A stretch of DNA of 64,000 nt from an uncultured Chitinophaga sp. (GCF_946479755.1 NZ_CAMLHC010000021.1:62001-126000); one strand, 5' to 3'; shown: positions 1 to 9,936, numbered from the stretch's first letter. Notes: generated by a model not told the origin, from the letters alone. A program made the numbers and translations.

Positions 1-1761
1 AGCGATGAGTGGGTATGCAGTTTCCGGCAGAACGGTAAAGACGTGGTGGTTAACATCCTCCGAAAAAAAGTATATGGGGAACCGTTATACAGTCAAATGG
101 AAGTGATCGGCGACGGTATGCTGAAGCTACAGAAAGACGGCCGTTCCGGACTCATTAACCGCAACGGGGAGCAGGTGCTGGATTTTGTATACGACGATAT
201 TGCCGATCCATACGGGCAGTTCGCCAGCGGCCCTTTCCTGACCATACGGAAAGAAGGTAAGACCGGCATCGTGGATATGAACGGACGGATGGTCCTCCCG
301 CCTTCGCTGGATGAAGAAGTTATCTGCTCGGATGATTATATCGTGGCGGCGCGGAACGGTATGTACAATGTATTTGACAGTACCGGTAAGCCCTTGCTGA
401 AAGAGGACTATAGCGACATTGAACCGATGAAGACAGTAGGCGGCGTGCCGCTTTTTGCACTCAAACAAAAAGCGCTGTATGGCTTTTTTAACCCAATCAA
501 CGGTAAGATAGTAGCGCCGGCATTTCACGAGGTGGATGTAGTCTCCTCCGGGAAAGCCCAGGGAATGGTGGAGGTAATCTATCAGGGTAAGTCCGGCTTA
601 TACAGACCTGACGGTACGTTGCTATTGCCTGCGAAATACAGCCATTATGAACTGTTGAACGATCATGTGTTGATGGTGACGACGGGCGGCAACACCGGCC
701 TTTTCGATGCCAATACCCAGCAGGAGATTATTCCCGCAAAGTTCAAATATATAAACCGGATGCCGGACGACAGCTCGTTGTTGAGCGTTGTATCGGAGAA
801 CGAGGCGGGTGATCCTGTCTACGGCCTTTATCATACAAGCGGTAAAGAACTGGCGCCGCCGGTGTACACTTATATCGGCGCGTTGAACAGAGACCAGTAC
901 CTGTTGATAAAAGAGAAAACATATGCAGTCCTCTCACCAGCCACCGGAAAGATCAATGCGTTGTCCTATACGGAAGTTGTTCCTACGCATGCGGCCAATC
1001 TCCTGGTCGTGTCAGACGGCCGCCAGTCCTGGCTTTGGAACGTAGCAGAAAATAAGACTGTGTCCCCGCCTTTTCCCATGGTGAAGAAATATGAGGACGA
1101 TACGGTGCTGACCTCGCCCATCGGTGCCTTTGCCTTTGGAGTGGCACTGCTGGAAAGAAACGGTAAGATGGGCGTTATCAATACCCGAGGAAAGGAAGTG
1201 ATACCCGTTATTTATGACGGCGCATCCCTGCTGAAACAAGGGGTAATTTTGCTGGCCCGCAAAAACGGTGACGCCTGGAAATACGGGTATGCAGATACGA
1301 CCGGCAAATTATTGGTGCCGCTGGAATATGATTATAACGTGAACGGCTATATCTACGATTACGAAGACAGCACTTATTTACCGCTTTATAAATCGGAAGG
1401 CGAGTACTCCCGCGCCTATAAAAAAGGCATGGCCGGCCGGGACGGGAAAATACTGGTCCCTGCTATCTACGACAGGGTATTTGTCGGTAATAAGGCTACC
1501 GGCTTTTTAGCGGAGAAAGACCGGCAGTTTACCATCCTGAATGCTGCCGGCAAGGAGGTTACGCCGGCGAAGTTCGCTGCTGTTATGCTGGACCCTTCGG
1601 TTAATCCGCAGGCAGATGCCGCCGTGTTGTCCTATCCTTTATTATGCCGGCAGGGAGAGCGGTATGTGTACCTGCTCTCCAACGGGAAAATGTTGCCGTT
1701 GCAACTGACGGACGTGGTCCGGTTTGAGGAGTTCGACAGTGCTATCGAGTATCATCCATAA
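1..1761 (+). CDS. WG-repeat protein, 5' end outside the window
   Basis: The reading frame is open from base 1, so the gene begins upstream; the GTG at 43 lies inside an ongoing repeat and is not a convincing start. About twelve WG-type repeats are visible, each with a core like GLxNxxGxxVLPxxYDxI (for example GLINRNGEQVLDFVYDDI, MGVINTRGKEVIPVIYDG, YGYADTTGKLLVPLEYDY). They run to the stop with no other domain. WG repeats form beta-rich modules of unknown binding function and are common in Bacteroidota, often in exported proteins. No signal peptide can be judged because the N-terminus is missing. The stop is followed at once by a strong symmetrical terminator. The family call is firm; the function is unknown. 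Confidence 0.9.
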   Translation, partial: SDEWVCSFRQNGKDVVVNILRKKVYGEPLYSQMEVIGDGMLKLQKDGRSGLINRNGEQVLDFVYDDIADPYGQFASGPFLTIRKEGKTGIVDMNGRMVLPPSLDEEVICSDDYIVAARNGMYNVFDSTGKPLLKEDYSDIEPMKTVGGVPLFALKQKALYGFFNPINGKIVAPAFHEVDVVSSGKAQGMVEVIYQGKSGLYRPDGTLLLPAKYSHYELLNDHVLMVTTGGNTGLFDANTQQEIIPAKFKYINRMPDDSSLLSVVSENEAGDPVYGLYHTSGKELAPPVYTYIGALNRDQYLLIKEKTYAVLSPATGKINALSYTEVVPTHAANLLVVSDGRQSWLWNVAENKTVSPPFPMVKKYEDDTVLTSPIGAFAFGVALLERNGKMGVINTRGKEVIPVIYDGASLLKQGVILLARKNGDAWKYGYADTTGKLLVPLEYDYNVNGYIYDYEDSTYLPLYKSEGEYSRAYKKGMAGRDGKILVPAIYDRVFVGNKATGFLAEKDRQFTILNAAGKEVTPAKFAAVMLDPSVNPQADAAVLSYPLLCRQGERYVYLLSNGKMLPLQLTDVVRFEEFDSAIEYHP

Positions 1762-1767
1762 AAAATT

Positions 1768-1817
1768 GATCAATAAAAAACCGCTGTGCAGCCTTGCACA
1801 GCGGTTTTTTATTGATC
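1768..1817. terminator. Bidirectional intrinsic terminator
   Basis: A perfect 23-bp inverted repeat (1768-1790 and 1795-1817) encloses a GCCT loop. Its GC core CCGCTGTGCA is flanked by A6 on the left and T6 on the right, so it can terminate both the WG gene and the convergent susD gene. Confidence 0.92.
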
Positions 1818-1828
1818 TCATACACGAT

Positions 1829-3337
1829 TTATTTTTTATCCCACCATACTTTAGAGAGATAGGAATCGCCTTTTGACAATCCTTTTACTGCCTGCTGATA
1901 GTTGGTCGTATTCAGCAGTGCTTCCAGCGAGGAGTATACCGCCCTGCGGGGAATGGTACCGTTGGTGGAACCCTGGTTGGGCCCTGGCGTGAGGACGGGG
2001 TAGCCCGTACGGCGCCATTCTGCGTAAGCTTCATAGTCGCGGCCAAACAACTGGATCCATTTCTGCGTCATGATTTTTTCCAGTTGCTGCTCGGTGCTAA
2101 GGCCGGCGAATGAAAACTCGGCATCCACATAAGTCTGCGGGATAGTGGTGATGTTGTAGGGTTGCAAGGCCATGGCTGCTTTGATGCCGTCCTGGTAGAA
2201 TTTCTCGGCGTCGCCGGGTGCGGCGCCCCAGCCCATCAGTGCGGCTTCTGCTTTAAAGAAACATACGTCTGCATAGGTGAACACATAGCAGGGTATCGGC
2301 GTGGCCAGCGTCCTGTTGAACCAGGTGGTGGTAGCGGCGGTGGAGTAGTCGTCTTTGATGATGCCTGCCAGCAGCGCGTCTGTCAGTGCTACGCCGATGC
2401 CGCGGTACACCGGCGTGCCGCTGTTCCTGGAGTTTACGGTAGGTGCGGCGATAAAAGGCAGCCGCGGATCTTTTTTATCATTCAGCGTGCTTACGAAAGC
2501 GCTGGCGAGGTAACGCAGGTCCGGGCTTCCGGAGATAAACTGCGCCAGTATGGGATGTGCGTTGGTGGTCTGCGCATCGTTGAACGTAGGTACGGCAGCG
2601 TTATCTTTATTATCTGTAAACAGCGGTCCTGCCATGGCTTCCCGCACGGTTTTTTCGGCCAGCTGCGGCGAGGCGTATTTAAGGCGCATGCCTAAACGTA
2701 GTTTGAGCGCGTTGCCGAATTTTTTCCAGCTGTCGGCATTGCCTTTATAGAAAAAGTCGGCGTTGCCGTAGGAAGCGTCGCTGCTGTTCAGCTTGGCGAT
2801 GGCGGCGTCGAGGTCGGTGATCAGCTGCTTGTAGATGGACTCCTGGCTGTCATAAACGGGTTTGTTGTTCACCTCGGAAGCGTCTTCGGTCGTCTGTGAA
2901 AACGGTACGTCGCCAAAGAGGTCGGTGAGGCGCTGCCATACATGGATCTCCATGATACGGGCGATGGCCAGTTTGGTGCGGCCGGCAGGATCGTCTTCTT
3001 TGCCTTTCAGCGCCTGGTTGCGTATCTGTCCGAGGTTACGCAGCAGCGCGTAATGGGCTTCCCACATTCTATTGTCGGGCTGCTGGATATAACGGGAGGT
3101 AGGCGCCACCAGGCCGCCGGCCCAGTACTGTACCCAGGAGCCCACCTGTATATTGGCGGTTTCGGTCCCTTCTGCGAAAGCGGCGTCTTTCTGTACTTTG
3201 GACAGCAGGATGGCCGCATCGATATTGGTAACCGACGTGGGCGGTGTATTCAGCTCATTGAAGTTCTTGGTGCAGCTGCCGAGGGAGAGGCTTCCCAGCA
3301 GCAGGGCGGCATATATGGAACGGTTACGTGTTTTCAT
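1829..3337 (-). CDS. SusD/RagB-like outer-membrane lipoprotein (SusD-like_2 type)
   Basis: A 502-residue surface lipoprotein that would bind substrate and form the lid of the SusC channel. The N-terminus is a lipoprotein signal ending in LGSC (Cys22), followed by KNFNELNTPP, typical of the SusD-like_2 branch. Other family marks are a VGSWVQYWAG segment and the C-terminal IMTQKWIQLFGRDYEAYAEWRRTGYP block. Length is normal. It starts 17 nt after the susC stop and is the last gene of the ECF sigma-FecR-SusC-SusD set. No enzyme follows, so the substrate (glycan, peptide or other) cannot be read from context. Confidence 0.93.
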   Translation of the reverse strand: MKTRNRSIYAALLLGSLSLGSCTKNFNELNTPPTSVTNIDAAILLSKVQKDAAFAEGTETANIQVGSWVQYWAGGLVAPTSRYIQQPDNRMWEAHYALLRNLGQIRNQALKGKEDDPAGRTKLAIARIMEIHVWQRLTDLFGDVPFSQTTEDASEVNNKPVYDSQESIYKQLITDLDAAIAKLNSSDASYGNADFFYKGNADSWKKFGNALKLRLGMRLKYASPQLAEKTVREAMAGPLFTDNKDNAAVPTFNDAQTTNAHPILAQFISGSPDLRYLASAFVSTLNDKKDPRLPFIAAPTVNSRNSGTPVYRGIGVALTDALLAGIIKDDYSTAATTTWFNRTLATPIPCYVFTYADVCFFKAEAALMGWGAAPGDAEKFYQDGIKAAMALQPYNITTIPQTYVDAEFSFAGLSTEQQLEKIMTQKWIQLFGRDYEAYAEWRRTGYPVLTPGPNQGSTNGTIPRRAVYSSLEALLNTTNYQQAVKGLSKGDSYLSKVWWDKK

Positions 3338-3354
3338 CTCTTTTCTTTTTTTGA

Positions 3355-6300
3355 TTATAAATCCAGGCTCAGGTTGATGCCAAAGTTCCGCATCATGGGC
3401 AGCGCGGTAGATTCCAGGCCCAGCGAGGAGTTGTTGACGTTGAAACCGGAAGCTTCGGGGGAGAAACCATCTGTTTTACGCTGGAAGTAAAACAGGTTCC
3501 GGCCGTAGATACCGACGCCGGCGCGTTTGATGATCTTGCCGGAGAACAGTTTTGCAGGCAGCTGGTAGCTGAGACTGATTTCCCGCATGGCGATATAGCT
3601 GGCGTCGTTCATCATCTCTTCTGATACCACGTTTTCTTTGTCGCTGGCCACCACGTTCCAGTAGTCCTGTGCTTTTACCGCGATGGTATTGGCTTTGCCG
3701 GTGCTTACCCAGTTACCGTTGTTGTCTTTGGCGGCGATCATGCCACTGGCCACGTAGCTGCCGTCACGGCCGGCGAGGGTTCTTTTGGTGGTACCATAGA
3801 TCAGTTCTTCGCGGTTGCTTTGGGAGTATACCATGCCACCCTGACGGATATCTACCAGCGCCCCGAGAGTGAAGCCTTTATAACGGAACGTGTTGGAGAA
3901 ACCGCCGGTCCAGTCGGGGAGGGCGTTGCCCAGTTCTGTCAACTGACGGCCCTGCGTACGCAGCGGCAGGCCGGTAGCAGGATCTATCAGGCGGTTGCCG
4001 TTTTCATCTTTCAGCCACGCGAAGCCGGTGCCGATCATGGTGCCGAAAGGCTTGCCCGGCGCGGCGATAACGTTGATGCCGCGGTCGCTGCCCAATACGA
4101 ATGTTTCTACACCGGCAGTGAGAGATACTACCTCGTTGCGGTTGCGGGAGAAGTTGAACGCGCTTTCCCAGGTGAAGCCGTTGGACAGTTTCACCGGCGT
4201 ACCGCTCACAGACACTTCTATGCCGCGGTTACGGATCTCACCGGCATTGATACGGCGTGCCTCAAATTTGCTGGACGGCGGCAAGGGCACGTCGAGGATC
4301 TGATTTTTCGTAGCGGCGTTATAGTAAGTAAAGCTGATGCCTAAACGATTATGGAACAACCGCAGGTCGGTGCCAAATTCCACGGAGGTGGTGAGCTCGT
4401 TCTTCAGGTTGGGATCAGGGATCACGGCGGTGAAATAACCCAGCGGCTGGCCACCATGGGTGAACTGATCGAGGCTGTAGGTGCCGGTCAGCTGATACGG
4501 GTTGCCGGAGCTGCCCGCCTGTGCGAGGGAGCCGCGTAGCTTCCAGTAGGTGAGCACATTGCTTTTCAGGTCCAGCAGGTCGGTCATGATCACGCTGGTG
4601 CTCACGGAAGGGTAGAAGAAAGAATTGTTCTTCGCAGAGAGGGTGGAAGACCAGTCGTTACGGGCGGAGAAATCTAAGAACCAGTAATCACGGAACGACA
4701 GCTGACCGAAGCCGTACACGGAATTGATTTCAGATTCCTGCAAATCAAACAGGTAGGAGTTGGTCAGCGTATTATTGATCACATGCAGGTCCGGCACAAT
4801 AAATTCTTTGCCGGTATTGCCGGTCATCCGGTAGAATTTTTTCTGGTGGCTGCTACCGGCGTTCAGCCCGAGGGTAAAATCTTTGTTGAGTGGCAGGTTG
4901 GCGTTGAGCAATACATCGTAGTTGTCTTCTCTTACCCGTAGCACTCTTTCTTCGATGTCGCCGTTTCTGTTCTGGCTTTGGTAGGTGCCTTTGGCGCGGT
5001 AGCGCAGGCGTTGTTCTGTGTAGAAGTCGGTGCCGCCGCGGGCGGTGAGTTTCAGCCAGCTGGTAAAATCGTACGACAGGCGGAGCATGCCCAGCACACG
5101 GTCGCGCTGATCGGCATTGTATGTTTTATGAATGGTCCAGTAGGGGTTGGCGGTGGAGCTGTTGGTGGCATAGGTTTTTTCCAGGCCGGGTGTAACGCCG
5201 CTGTAGCCGAGCTGTTTAGCCACATCCTGCGCTGTCCAGGCGTAATCCGCAAGGATATACATGGGCATGCTGCGTGGCTGGCTGATGAAGAGATACGCCG
5301 GGTTGTCGGACGCGTCGGACAGGGTAGGCCTGTTTTTTCCTTTCTGGTTGATGTAGTTCAGTTTAGCGTCCAGCTGCAGTTTAGGCGTGATAGACGCCTG
5401 TGTGCGGAGGGTAAAGGTATGGCGGTCCAGCGTATTGGAAGGCACATAGCCGTCTACGTGGGTATTGGAATAGGAGAAACGGTAGTTTACTTTATCGTTG
5501 CCGCCTTCGGCGCTGATATTATTAACGAACTGTTTTTCCTGGTTAAAGAATTCTTTGTAGGTATTGGGCTGAGGGGTGAGCTGCAGGATATTGCCCCACT
5601 GGTCTTCGTACTGCTGGCCTTCCATTTTAGGGCCCCAGCTGCTGCGGGCGATGCGGTCACGGCCTGCGCTCATTTTGGGGATGCCTTGTAAGTTTTGCGC
5701 TTTGGCTTGCGCCATGGTATATATTTTACCGTCGGTGGCGCGGAAGTGGGTGAAGTCGCCGTTGAGGCCTTGTCCGTATTCATCCTGGAAGTCGGGTGTC
5801 ACCAGCGCGTTGCCGAGGGAGTAGTCGCTGCTGAATTTAACGCCGATACCTTTGCGGGAGCTGCCGGATTTGGTGGTGATGAGCACCACGCCGTTGCTGC
5901 CCCGCTGGCCATACAATGCGGCGGCGTTAGGTCCTTTGAGGATGGAGATGCTTTCGATATCATCCTGGTTAATATTGGAGATGCCATCGCCATAGTCCAC
6001 ACCGCCGGTGCTGCCGGCTGCGCCGATGTTCTGGTTGTCCAGCGGTACGCCGTCCACCACGTACAGCGGCTGGCTGTTGCCCTGCAACGAGTTATTACCG
6101 CGGATAACGATTTTGGAAGACCCCCCGGCGCCGGAGGCAGGGCGGCTCACCTGTACGCCGGCCACCTTACCGGAGAGGGCGTTGGCCACATTCACTTCTT
6201 TACCTTCGGAGAGATCGGCGCCTTTCAGTTCTGCGACGGTATAGCCGAGCGATTTGCTCTCCCTTTTGATGCCTAAAGCAGTCACCACTACTTCTGACAG

Positions 6301-6933
6301 GCCTTTGGCGCCTTCGCTCATCTTCACGTTCAGCAGGGTGCTGCCACCGGGCTCCAGGCGCTGTTTACTGTAGCCGATGAAGGAGAACAGCAGCGCCTTA
6401 GCGCCGGTGGGCAGCTGTATGCTGTACCTGCCGGAGCCGTCGGTAACGGTGCCTTTGGTGGAGCCTTCCACGGTGACGGTCACGCCGGGCAGCGGTACGT
6501 CCTTTTCGTCGGTCACCTTACCGGTAATGACGGTATCCGCTGCCAGGTGGGTGGCAGGCTGCTTTAGGGGCGCTTCTTTCAGTGAAATGGTACGGTCAAT
6601 GATCTTATAGGCCAGCGGCTGCCCGGCGAGGCACTGGTCCATAACAGTGGTGATGTCTGCGTCTTTTACCTGTACGTTGACTTTCCCTGCTTTCTTCAGC
6701 AGGTCGTTGTTATACAGGAAATAGTAACCTGTCTGCTGACGGATGGCGGCAAACACCTGCTCCAGCGGCGCCTGTTGCATGGACAGGGTGATTTTCTGCG
6801 CGTAACCGGTGGCGGAAACGCTCAGCGCGGCCAGCAACAGCAGCAGGGCGGTGAGGTGAGCGGCCACCCTGATTTTTACAGGCAAAGGGAATGGCATACC
6901 CCGCCGGCAAGCGGAAATAAATCTTTTCATCAT
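3355..6933 (-). CDS. SusC/RagA-family TonB-linked outer-membrane transporter with STN domain
   Basis: A 1192-residue TonB-dependent outer-membrane channel that would import the ligand captured by the SusD partner. In order: a long signal peptide ending near GYAQ (about residue 46), an STN domain (about 47-115, LEQVFAAIRQQTGYYFLYNN), a carboxypeptidase-regulatory-like domain (about 135-215, ITGKVTDEKDVPLPGVTVTV), a plug with LSEVVVTALGIKRE, and a beta barrel ending in INLSLDL. The STN domain marks a transducer that signals to a FecR protein, which fits the fecR and sigma genes directly upstream. The motif ALGIKRESKSLGY places it in the SusC class usually paired with SusD-like_2 proteins. Confidence 0.95.
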   Translation of the reverse strand: MMKRFISACRRGMPFPLPVKIRVAAHLTALLLLLAALSVSATGYAQKITLSMQQAPLEQVFAAIRQQTGYYFLYNNDLLKKAGKVNVQVKDADITTVMDQCLAGQPLAYKIIDRTISLKEAPLKQPATHLAADTVITGKVTDEKDVPLPGVTVTVEGSTKGTVTDGSGRYSIQLPTGAKALLFSFIGYSKQRLEPGGSTLLNVKMSEGAKGLSEVVVTALGIKRESKSLGYTVAELKGADLSEGKEVNVANALSGKVAGVQVSRPASGAGGSSKIVIRGNNSLQGNSQPLYVVDGVPLDNQNIGAAGSTGGVDYGDGISNINQDDIESISILKGPNAAALYGQRGSNGVVLITTKSGSSRKGIGVKFSSDYSLGNALVTPDFQDEYGQGLNGDFTHFRATDGKIYTMAQAKAQNLQGIPKMSAGRDRIARSSWGPKMEGQQYEDQWGNILQLTPQPNTYKEFFNQEKQFVNNISAEGGNDKVNYRFSYSNTHVDGYVPSNTLDRHTFTLRTQASITPKLQLDAKLNYINQKGKNRPTLSDASDNPAYLFISQPRSMPMYILADYAWTAQDVAKQLGYSGVTPGLEKTYATNSSTANPYWTIHKTYNADQRDRVLGMLRLSYDFTSWLKLTARGGTDFYTEQRLRYRAKGTYQSQNRNGDIEERVLRVREDNYDVLLNANLPLNKDFTLGLNAGSSHQKKFYRMTGNTGKEFIVPDLHVINNTLTNSYLFDLQESEINSVYGFGQLSFRDYWFLDFSARNDWSSTLSAKNNSFFYPSVSTSVIMTDLLDLKSNVLTYWKLRGSLAQAGSSGNPYQLTGTYSLDQFTHGGQPLGYFTAVIPDPNLKNELTTSVEFGTDLRLFHNRLGISFTYYNAATKNQILDVPLPPSSKFEARRINAGEIRNRGIEVSVSGTPVKLSNGFTWESAFNFSRNRNEVVSLTAGVETFVLGSDRGINVIAAPGKPFGTMIGTGFAWLKDENGNRLIDPATGLPLRTQGRQLTELGNALPDWTGGFSNTFRYKGFTLGALVDIRQGGMVYSQSNREELIYGTTKRTLAGRDGSYVASGMIAAKDNNGNWVSTGKANTIAVKAQDYWNVVASDKENVVSEEMMNDASYIAMREISLSYQLPAKLFSGKIIKRAGVGIYGRNLFYFQRKTDGFSPEASGFNVNNSSLGLESTALPMMRNFGINLSLDL

Positions 6934-7016
6934 CGGATTGAATTTTAGATTAATAGCGGTTATGTCCCGTTAATTTTAGCTTTTGGTTGTTCATTACAGG
7001 TATTGTTAATTCGCGT

Positions 7017-7028
7017 GTACACGTGTAC
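7017..7028. promoter_or_regulatory. 12-bp palindrome between fecR and susC
   Basis: GTACACGTGTAC is a perfect palindrome just after the fecR stop and about 85 nt upstream of the susC start. Its position suits an operator, but no regulator is known for it. Confidence 0.35.
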
Positions 7029-7029
7029 G

Positions 7030-8208
7030 TTATTGACCTACGGTGACGGTCCGGCCCCTGACATCAAAATGGGCGCCACTCACATAATTCAGCATCTCCA
7101 GCACCTGTGACAGTCTCGCCTGCCGGCTGATGTTGCCACTGATTTTTTTGGCCGGCAGCGGTCCTTTGAATTCCAGTTCCAGGTCATACCAGCGGGCCAC
7201 CTGCTCCATAATATCCCGGAAGTCGTCGTCTTTGAAATAGAAGATACCCTCTTTCCAGGCGATGGCTTTTTCGGTGTCGGCAGGGGTGATGACCACCTGC
7301 GCCTGCTGTACGCTGGCCTGCTGGCCGGGCGACAATTGCCAGGAGCGCTGACCGGGCAACTGCACTTTCACTGCCCCGCTGACCAGCGTTGTTTTCACGG
7401 CAGGGCCATAAGCCCCGATGTTGAACTGCGTGCCCAGGACCAGCACATCCACCTGGTTGACGGTCACCTTAAAAGGCTGGCGCGCGTTGGCGGCCACTTC
7501 AAAATAACCTTCGCCGGTGAGCGTCACTTTGCGTTCGGCGCCGTTAAAGTGTACAGGGAAGGTGAGCGACGACGCAGCATTGAGCCACACCTTGGTGCCA
7601 TCTTCCAGCGTCAGCTGGTACTGACCGGCCCGCGTGGTCAGCGTGTTATATAGGCCGGCGGCGGCGCTGTCGCCTGCATCGGCATACACCAGGCTGCCGT
7701 TGCCACGCCGGATGGTGGTACCGTCGGCTTCTGTAATGGTATTACCCGCCTGGCTGCCCAATGTTACTGTCTTGCCGTTGCCCAGCTGTAAAACAGCCTG
7801 GTTACTGCCGGGCAGCACATCGTTATGGAAAGTGTGGGACTGGTCGGCCACGATACGCGTGTCGGTAACAGCAGCCTGACGGGGATACAACAGCACCATG
7901 CCGGTGATCACGGCTGCTGCTGCGGCAGACCATGCGGCCACCTTCAGCCATACCGGCCGGCGGCCGGCGGGTGCGGGCGTCATGCGGGCTTGCACGGCCT
8001 CCCAGTCGGCGCTCACATCAATCGTTTCCTGGAACGCGATGGCAGCGGCCACCTGCTCCGGCTCCCGGAGGCTGCGGTACAGCGCTTCATGCCGCGGATC
8101 GGCGGCCAGCCATTGCTGCAGCCGGGCCTGCTCCGCGCTGGTGGCTTCCCCCCGCAGGCAGCGCGCTATTAGTGCGGCAAGGTCAAAGGTGTCCTGATGT
8201 TGGTCCAT
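7030..8208 (-). CDS. FecR-family anti-sigma factor
   Basis: A 392-residue inner-membrane signal relay between the STN domain of the SusC transporter and the ECF sigma factor. The N-terminal cytoplasmic part (1-85) has the FecR_N pattern (LIARCLRGEATSAEQARLQQWL). A single membrane helix lies near residues 86-106, then a periplasmic FecR domain with the signature GEGYFEVAANARQPFKV, and a C-terminal DUF4974 domain ending VRGRTVTVGQ. The order and length are standard for Bacteroidota. It sits 78 nt downstream of the sigma gene and 96 nt upstream of susC. Confidence 0.95.
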   Translation of the reverse strand: MDQHQDTFDLAALIARCLRGEATSAEQARLQQWLAADPRHEALYRSLREPEQVAAAIAFQETIDVSADWEAVQARMTPAPAGRRPVWLKVAAWSAAAAAVITGMVLLYPRQAAVTDTRIVADQSHTFHNDVLPGSNQAVLQLGNGKTVTLGSQAGNTITEADGTTIRRGNGSLVYADAGDSAAAGLYNTLTTRAGQYQLTLEDGTKVWLNAASSLTFPVHFNGAERKVTLTGEGYFEVAANARQPFKVTVNQVDVLVLGTQFNIGAYGPAVKTTLVSGAVKVQLPGQRSWQLSPGQQASVQQAQVVITPADTEKAIAWKEGIFYFKDDDFRDIMEQVARWYDLELEFKGPLPAKKISGNISRQARLSQVLEMLNYVSGAHFDVRGRTVTVGQ

Positions 8209-8286
8209 GGTATCGTTTCCATGATAAAGAAACGCAAGCCCGCAAATGGGGTGACAGGCACGGGAAAATTTTTTTGAAGGAACGGG

Positions 8287-8817
8287 TCAGAGGAAAAACA
8301 GCGTGTAAATTTCAGGGTTCAGCCGTTGGCGTAACATATGCAAACCCCGCTTTTTCTGCGTTTTGACAGTGTTGACGCTGATATTCAGCTGGTGGGCGAT
8401 CTCCTGGTTTTTCAGGCCTTCGATATATCCGAGGCGGATGATTTCCTGGCAGGCTTCAGGAAGCGTCTGTAATACACGATTAATTTCTCCCAGCACTTCA
8501 GACCGGATCATGGTCAGTATCACAGTGGTATCGTCGGACGGGGGAGCGGCCTGCGAGGCGGCGAACTTCTCTACTACCTTTTCATGACGCAAGAGGTTCA
8601 GACAAGCGTTGCGGACGGATGTGTACAGGAAATTTTTGATGGCCACCGGATGCGGCGCCACCTGGGCGTGCTGTCCCAGGTAACTCACGAAAGCCTCCTG
8701 TGCGATGTCGCGCGCCTGGTCTTTGTCTCCCGTAAACTGGAAGGCAAAATAACACAGCCGCGGATAATAAGCTTTAAAAAGGTCCGCAGGCTCCAGTGTA
8801 TCTGATTGCATAGACAT
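8287..8817 (-). CDS. ECF RNA polymerase sigma-70 factor
   Basis: A 176-residue ECF sigma factor. Region 2 is LFKAYYPRLCYFAFQFTGDK followed by ARDIAQEAF; region 4 is the helix-turn-helix LKNQEIAHQLNISVNTVKTQ. Anti-sigma control by the adjacent FecR is expected. The probable target is its own locus, with susC and susD, which is inferred from family precedent. The start with MSMQ gives the normal family length. Confidence 0.94.
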   Translation of the reverse strand: MSMQSDTLEPADLFKAYYPRLCYFAFQFTGDKDQARDIAQEAFVSYLGQHAQVAPHPVAIKNFLYTSVRNACLNLLRHEKVVEKFAASQAAPPSDDTTVILTMIRSEVLGEINRVLQTLPEACQEIIRLGYIEGLKNQEIAHQLNISVNTVKTQKKRGLHMLRQRLNPEIYTLFFL

Positions 8818-8912
8818 ATCCGCTCCCTTGCTGACGGTTTACTAATAGCGCTGACCAGGTAGCGCAGTGGTAACATACACATAAAATCGCAAAAAAGTAA
8901 ACAAATACCCAT

Positions 8913-8920
8913 TATCTTCG
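8913..8920 (+). promoter_or_regulatory. Candidate -7 box (TATCTTCG)
   Basis: TATCTTCG matches the Bacteroidota TAnnTTTG -7 element at seven of eight places and ends 26 nt upstream of the ATG at 8947. No TTG is seen at the expected -33 distance. Confidence 0.4.
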
Positions 8921-8946
8921 GACACAAACTACAAGTTGACTTTTTT

Positions 8947-9897
8947 ATGAAGTTTACGTCCGTTATTTTGATCGCCAGCTGGATGTTTATCACTGCCTCC
9001 ATGCAAAAGAAGGGGCCAAATGTAATCACCACAGATATTGACAACTTCTGGAATGCCTATGACAGCATTTGTACCACCACCGATAGCCTGAAACAGCTGC
9101 ATTATATCCAAACGCTGTACATCGGTAAGGGCTCGCCAGGTTTGCACGGATTTATGAAGGCCAAAGAATATACAGCGGAAGAATGGGTGAAAGTCATCCG
9201 CCGTTACCCTAAGTTCTGGCGTTCTATACGGAGTAATACTTACAAGGTTAAAAAACTGGCGCCGGAGTTCGGGCCAGGTATTGACAAGCTGCGGGAATTA
9301 TATCCTGCTTTAAAACCGGCCAACATCTATTTCACAGTAGGCGCCCTGCGTTCCGGTGGCACTACACAAGACAACATGGTGCTGATTGGCAGTGAGATGG
9401 TAACCGGCAATGCTACAACAGACATCTCTGAATTTTCTCCCGGCAAACAAAAATTCCTCGGCAACTACTATATCACAGATCCCATAAAAAATGCGGTCCT
9501 GCTTAATATTCACGAGTACGTACATACGCAGCAGCGCCGCCATGGCTATAACCTGCTGTCGCAGGCGATCTGTGAAGGAGCGTGTGATTTTGTCACTGAA
9601 CTGGTGACAGGAAAAAAGATGCCGCTGCCTTATATGGATTACGGTCTTAAAAACGCAGCGGCAGTCCGGAAGAAGTTCCTGGCGGAGATGCATAACTCCT
9701 CCTGGGACGGCTGGTTATATAACGCCGCGTCAGACAATGCGCCGGTAGGGGATCTGGGTTATTATGTGGGATATGCTATCTGCAAAGCCTACTACGATCA
9801 GCAAAAAGATAAAAAAGCGGCCGTTCGTGAAATCATTGAGCTGGACTACGGCGACAGCACAGCGGTGAACGGATTTTTTAAAGCTTCCGGTTATTGA
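8947..9897 (+). CDS. Exported HExxH metalloprotease-like protein (DUF2268-like)
   Basis: A 316-residue protein with a short hydrophobic N-terminus (VILIASWMFITAS) that looks like a signal sequence. The zinc-protease motif HEYVH is at residues 189-193, and a likely third zinc ligand, Glu210 in CEGACDF, follows 16 residues after the second His. This spacing is that of gluzincin-like predicted Zn proteases such as DUF2268. Substrate is unknown. An esterase gene follows 39 nt downstream and may share the transcript. The metalloprotease-like fold is well supported; the exact family is less certain. Confidence 0.75.
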   Translation: MKFTSVILIASWMFITASMQKKGPNVITTDIDNFWNAYDSICTTTDSLKQLHYIQTLYIGKGSPGLHGFMKAKEYTAEEWVKVIRRYPKFWRSIRSNTYKVKKLAPEFGPGIDKLRELYPALKPANIYFTVGALRSGGTTQDNMVLIGSEMVTGNATTDISEFSPGKQKFLGNYYITDPIKNAVLLNIHEYVHTQQRRHGYNLLSQAICEGACDFVTELVTGKKMPLPYMDYGLKNAAAVRKKFLAEMHNSSWDGWLYNAASDNAPVGDLGYYVGYAICKAYYDQQKDKKAAVREIIELDYGDSTAVNGFFKASGY

Positions 9898-9936
9898 TGC
9901 TTATATTGCGTCATTATTTTGAAAGTAGACCTGTTT

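Noticed and set aside
43..45. GTG as the start of the WG-repeat gene
   Set aside because: The same frame is open to base 1 and encodes repeat-like sequence (SDEWVCSFRQNGKDV), so the gene starts outside the window.
2162..6276. Several plus-strand frames opposite susD and susC
   Set aside because: Their products are low-complexity Gly/Ala/Val-rich strings typical of antisense reading, with no start context.
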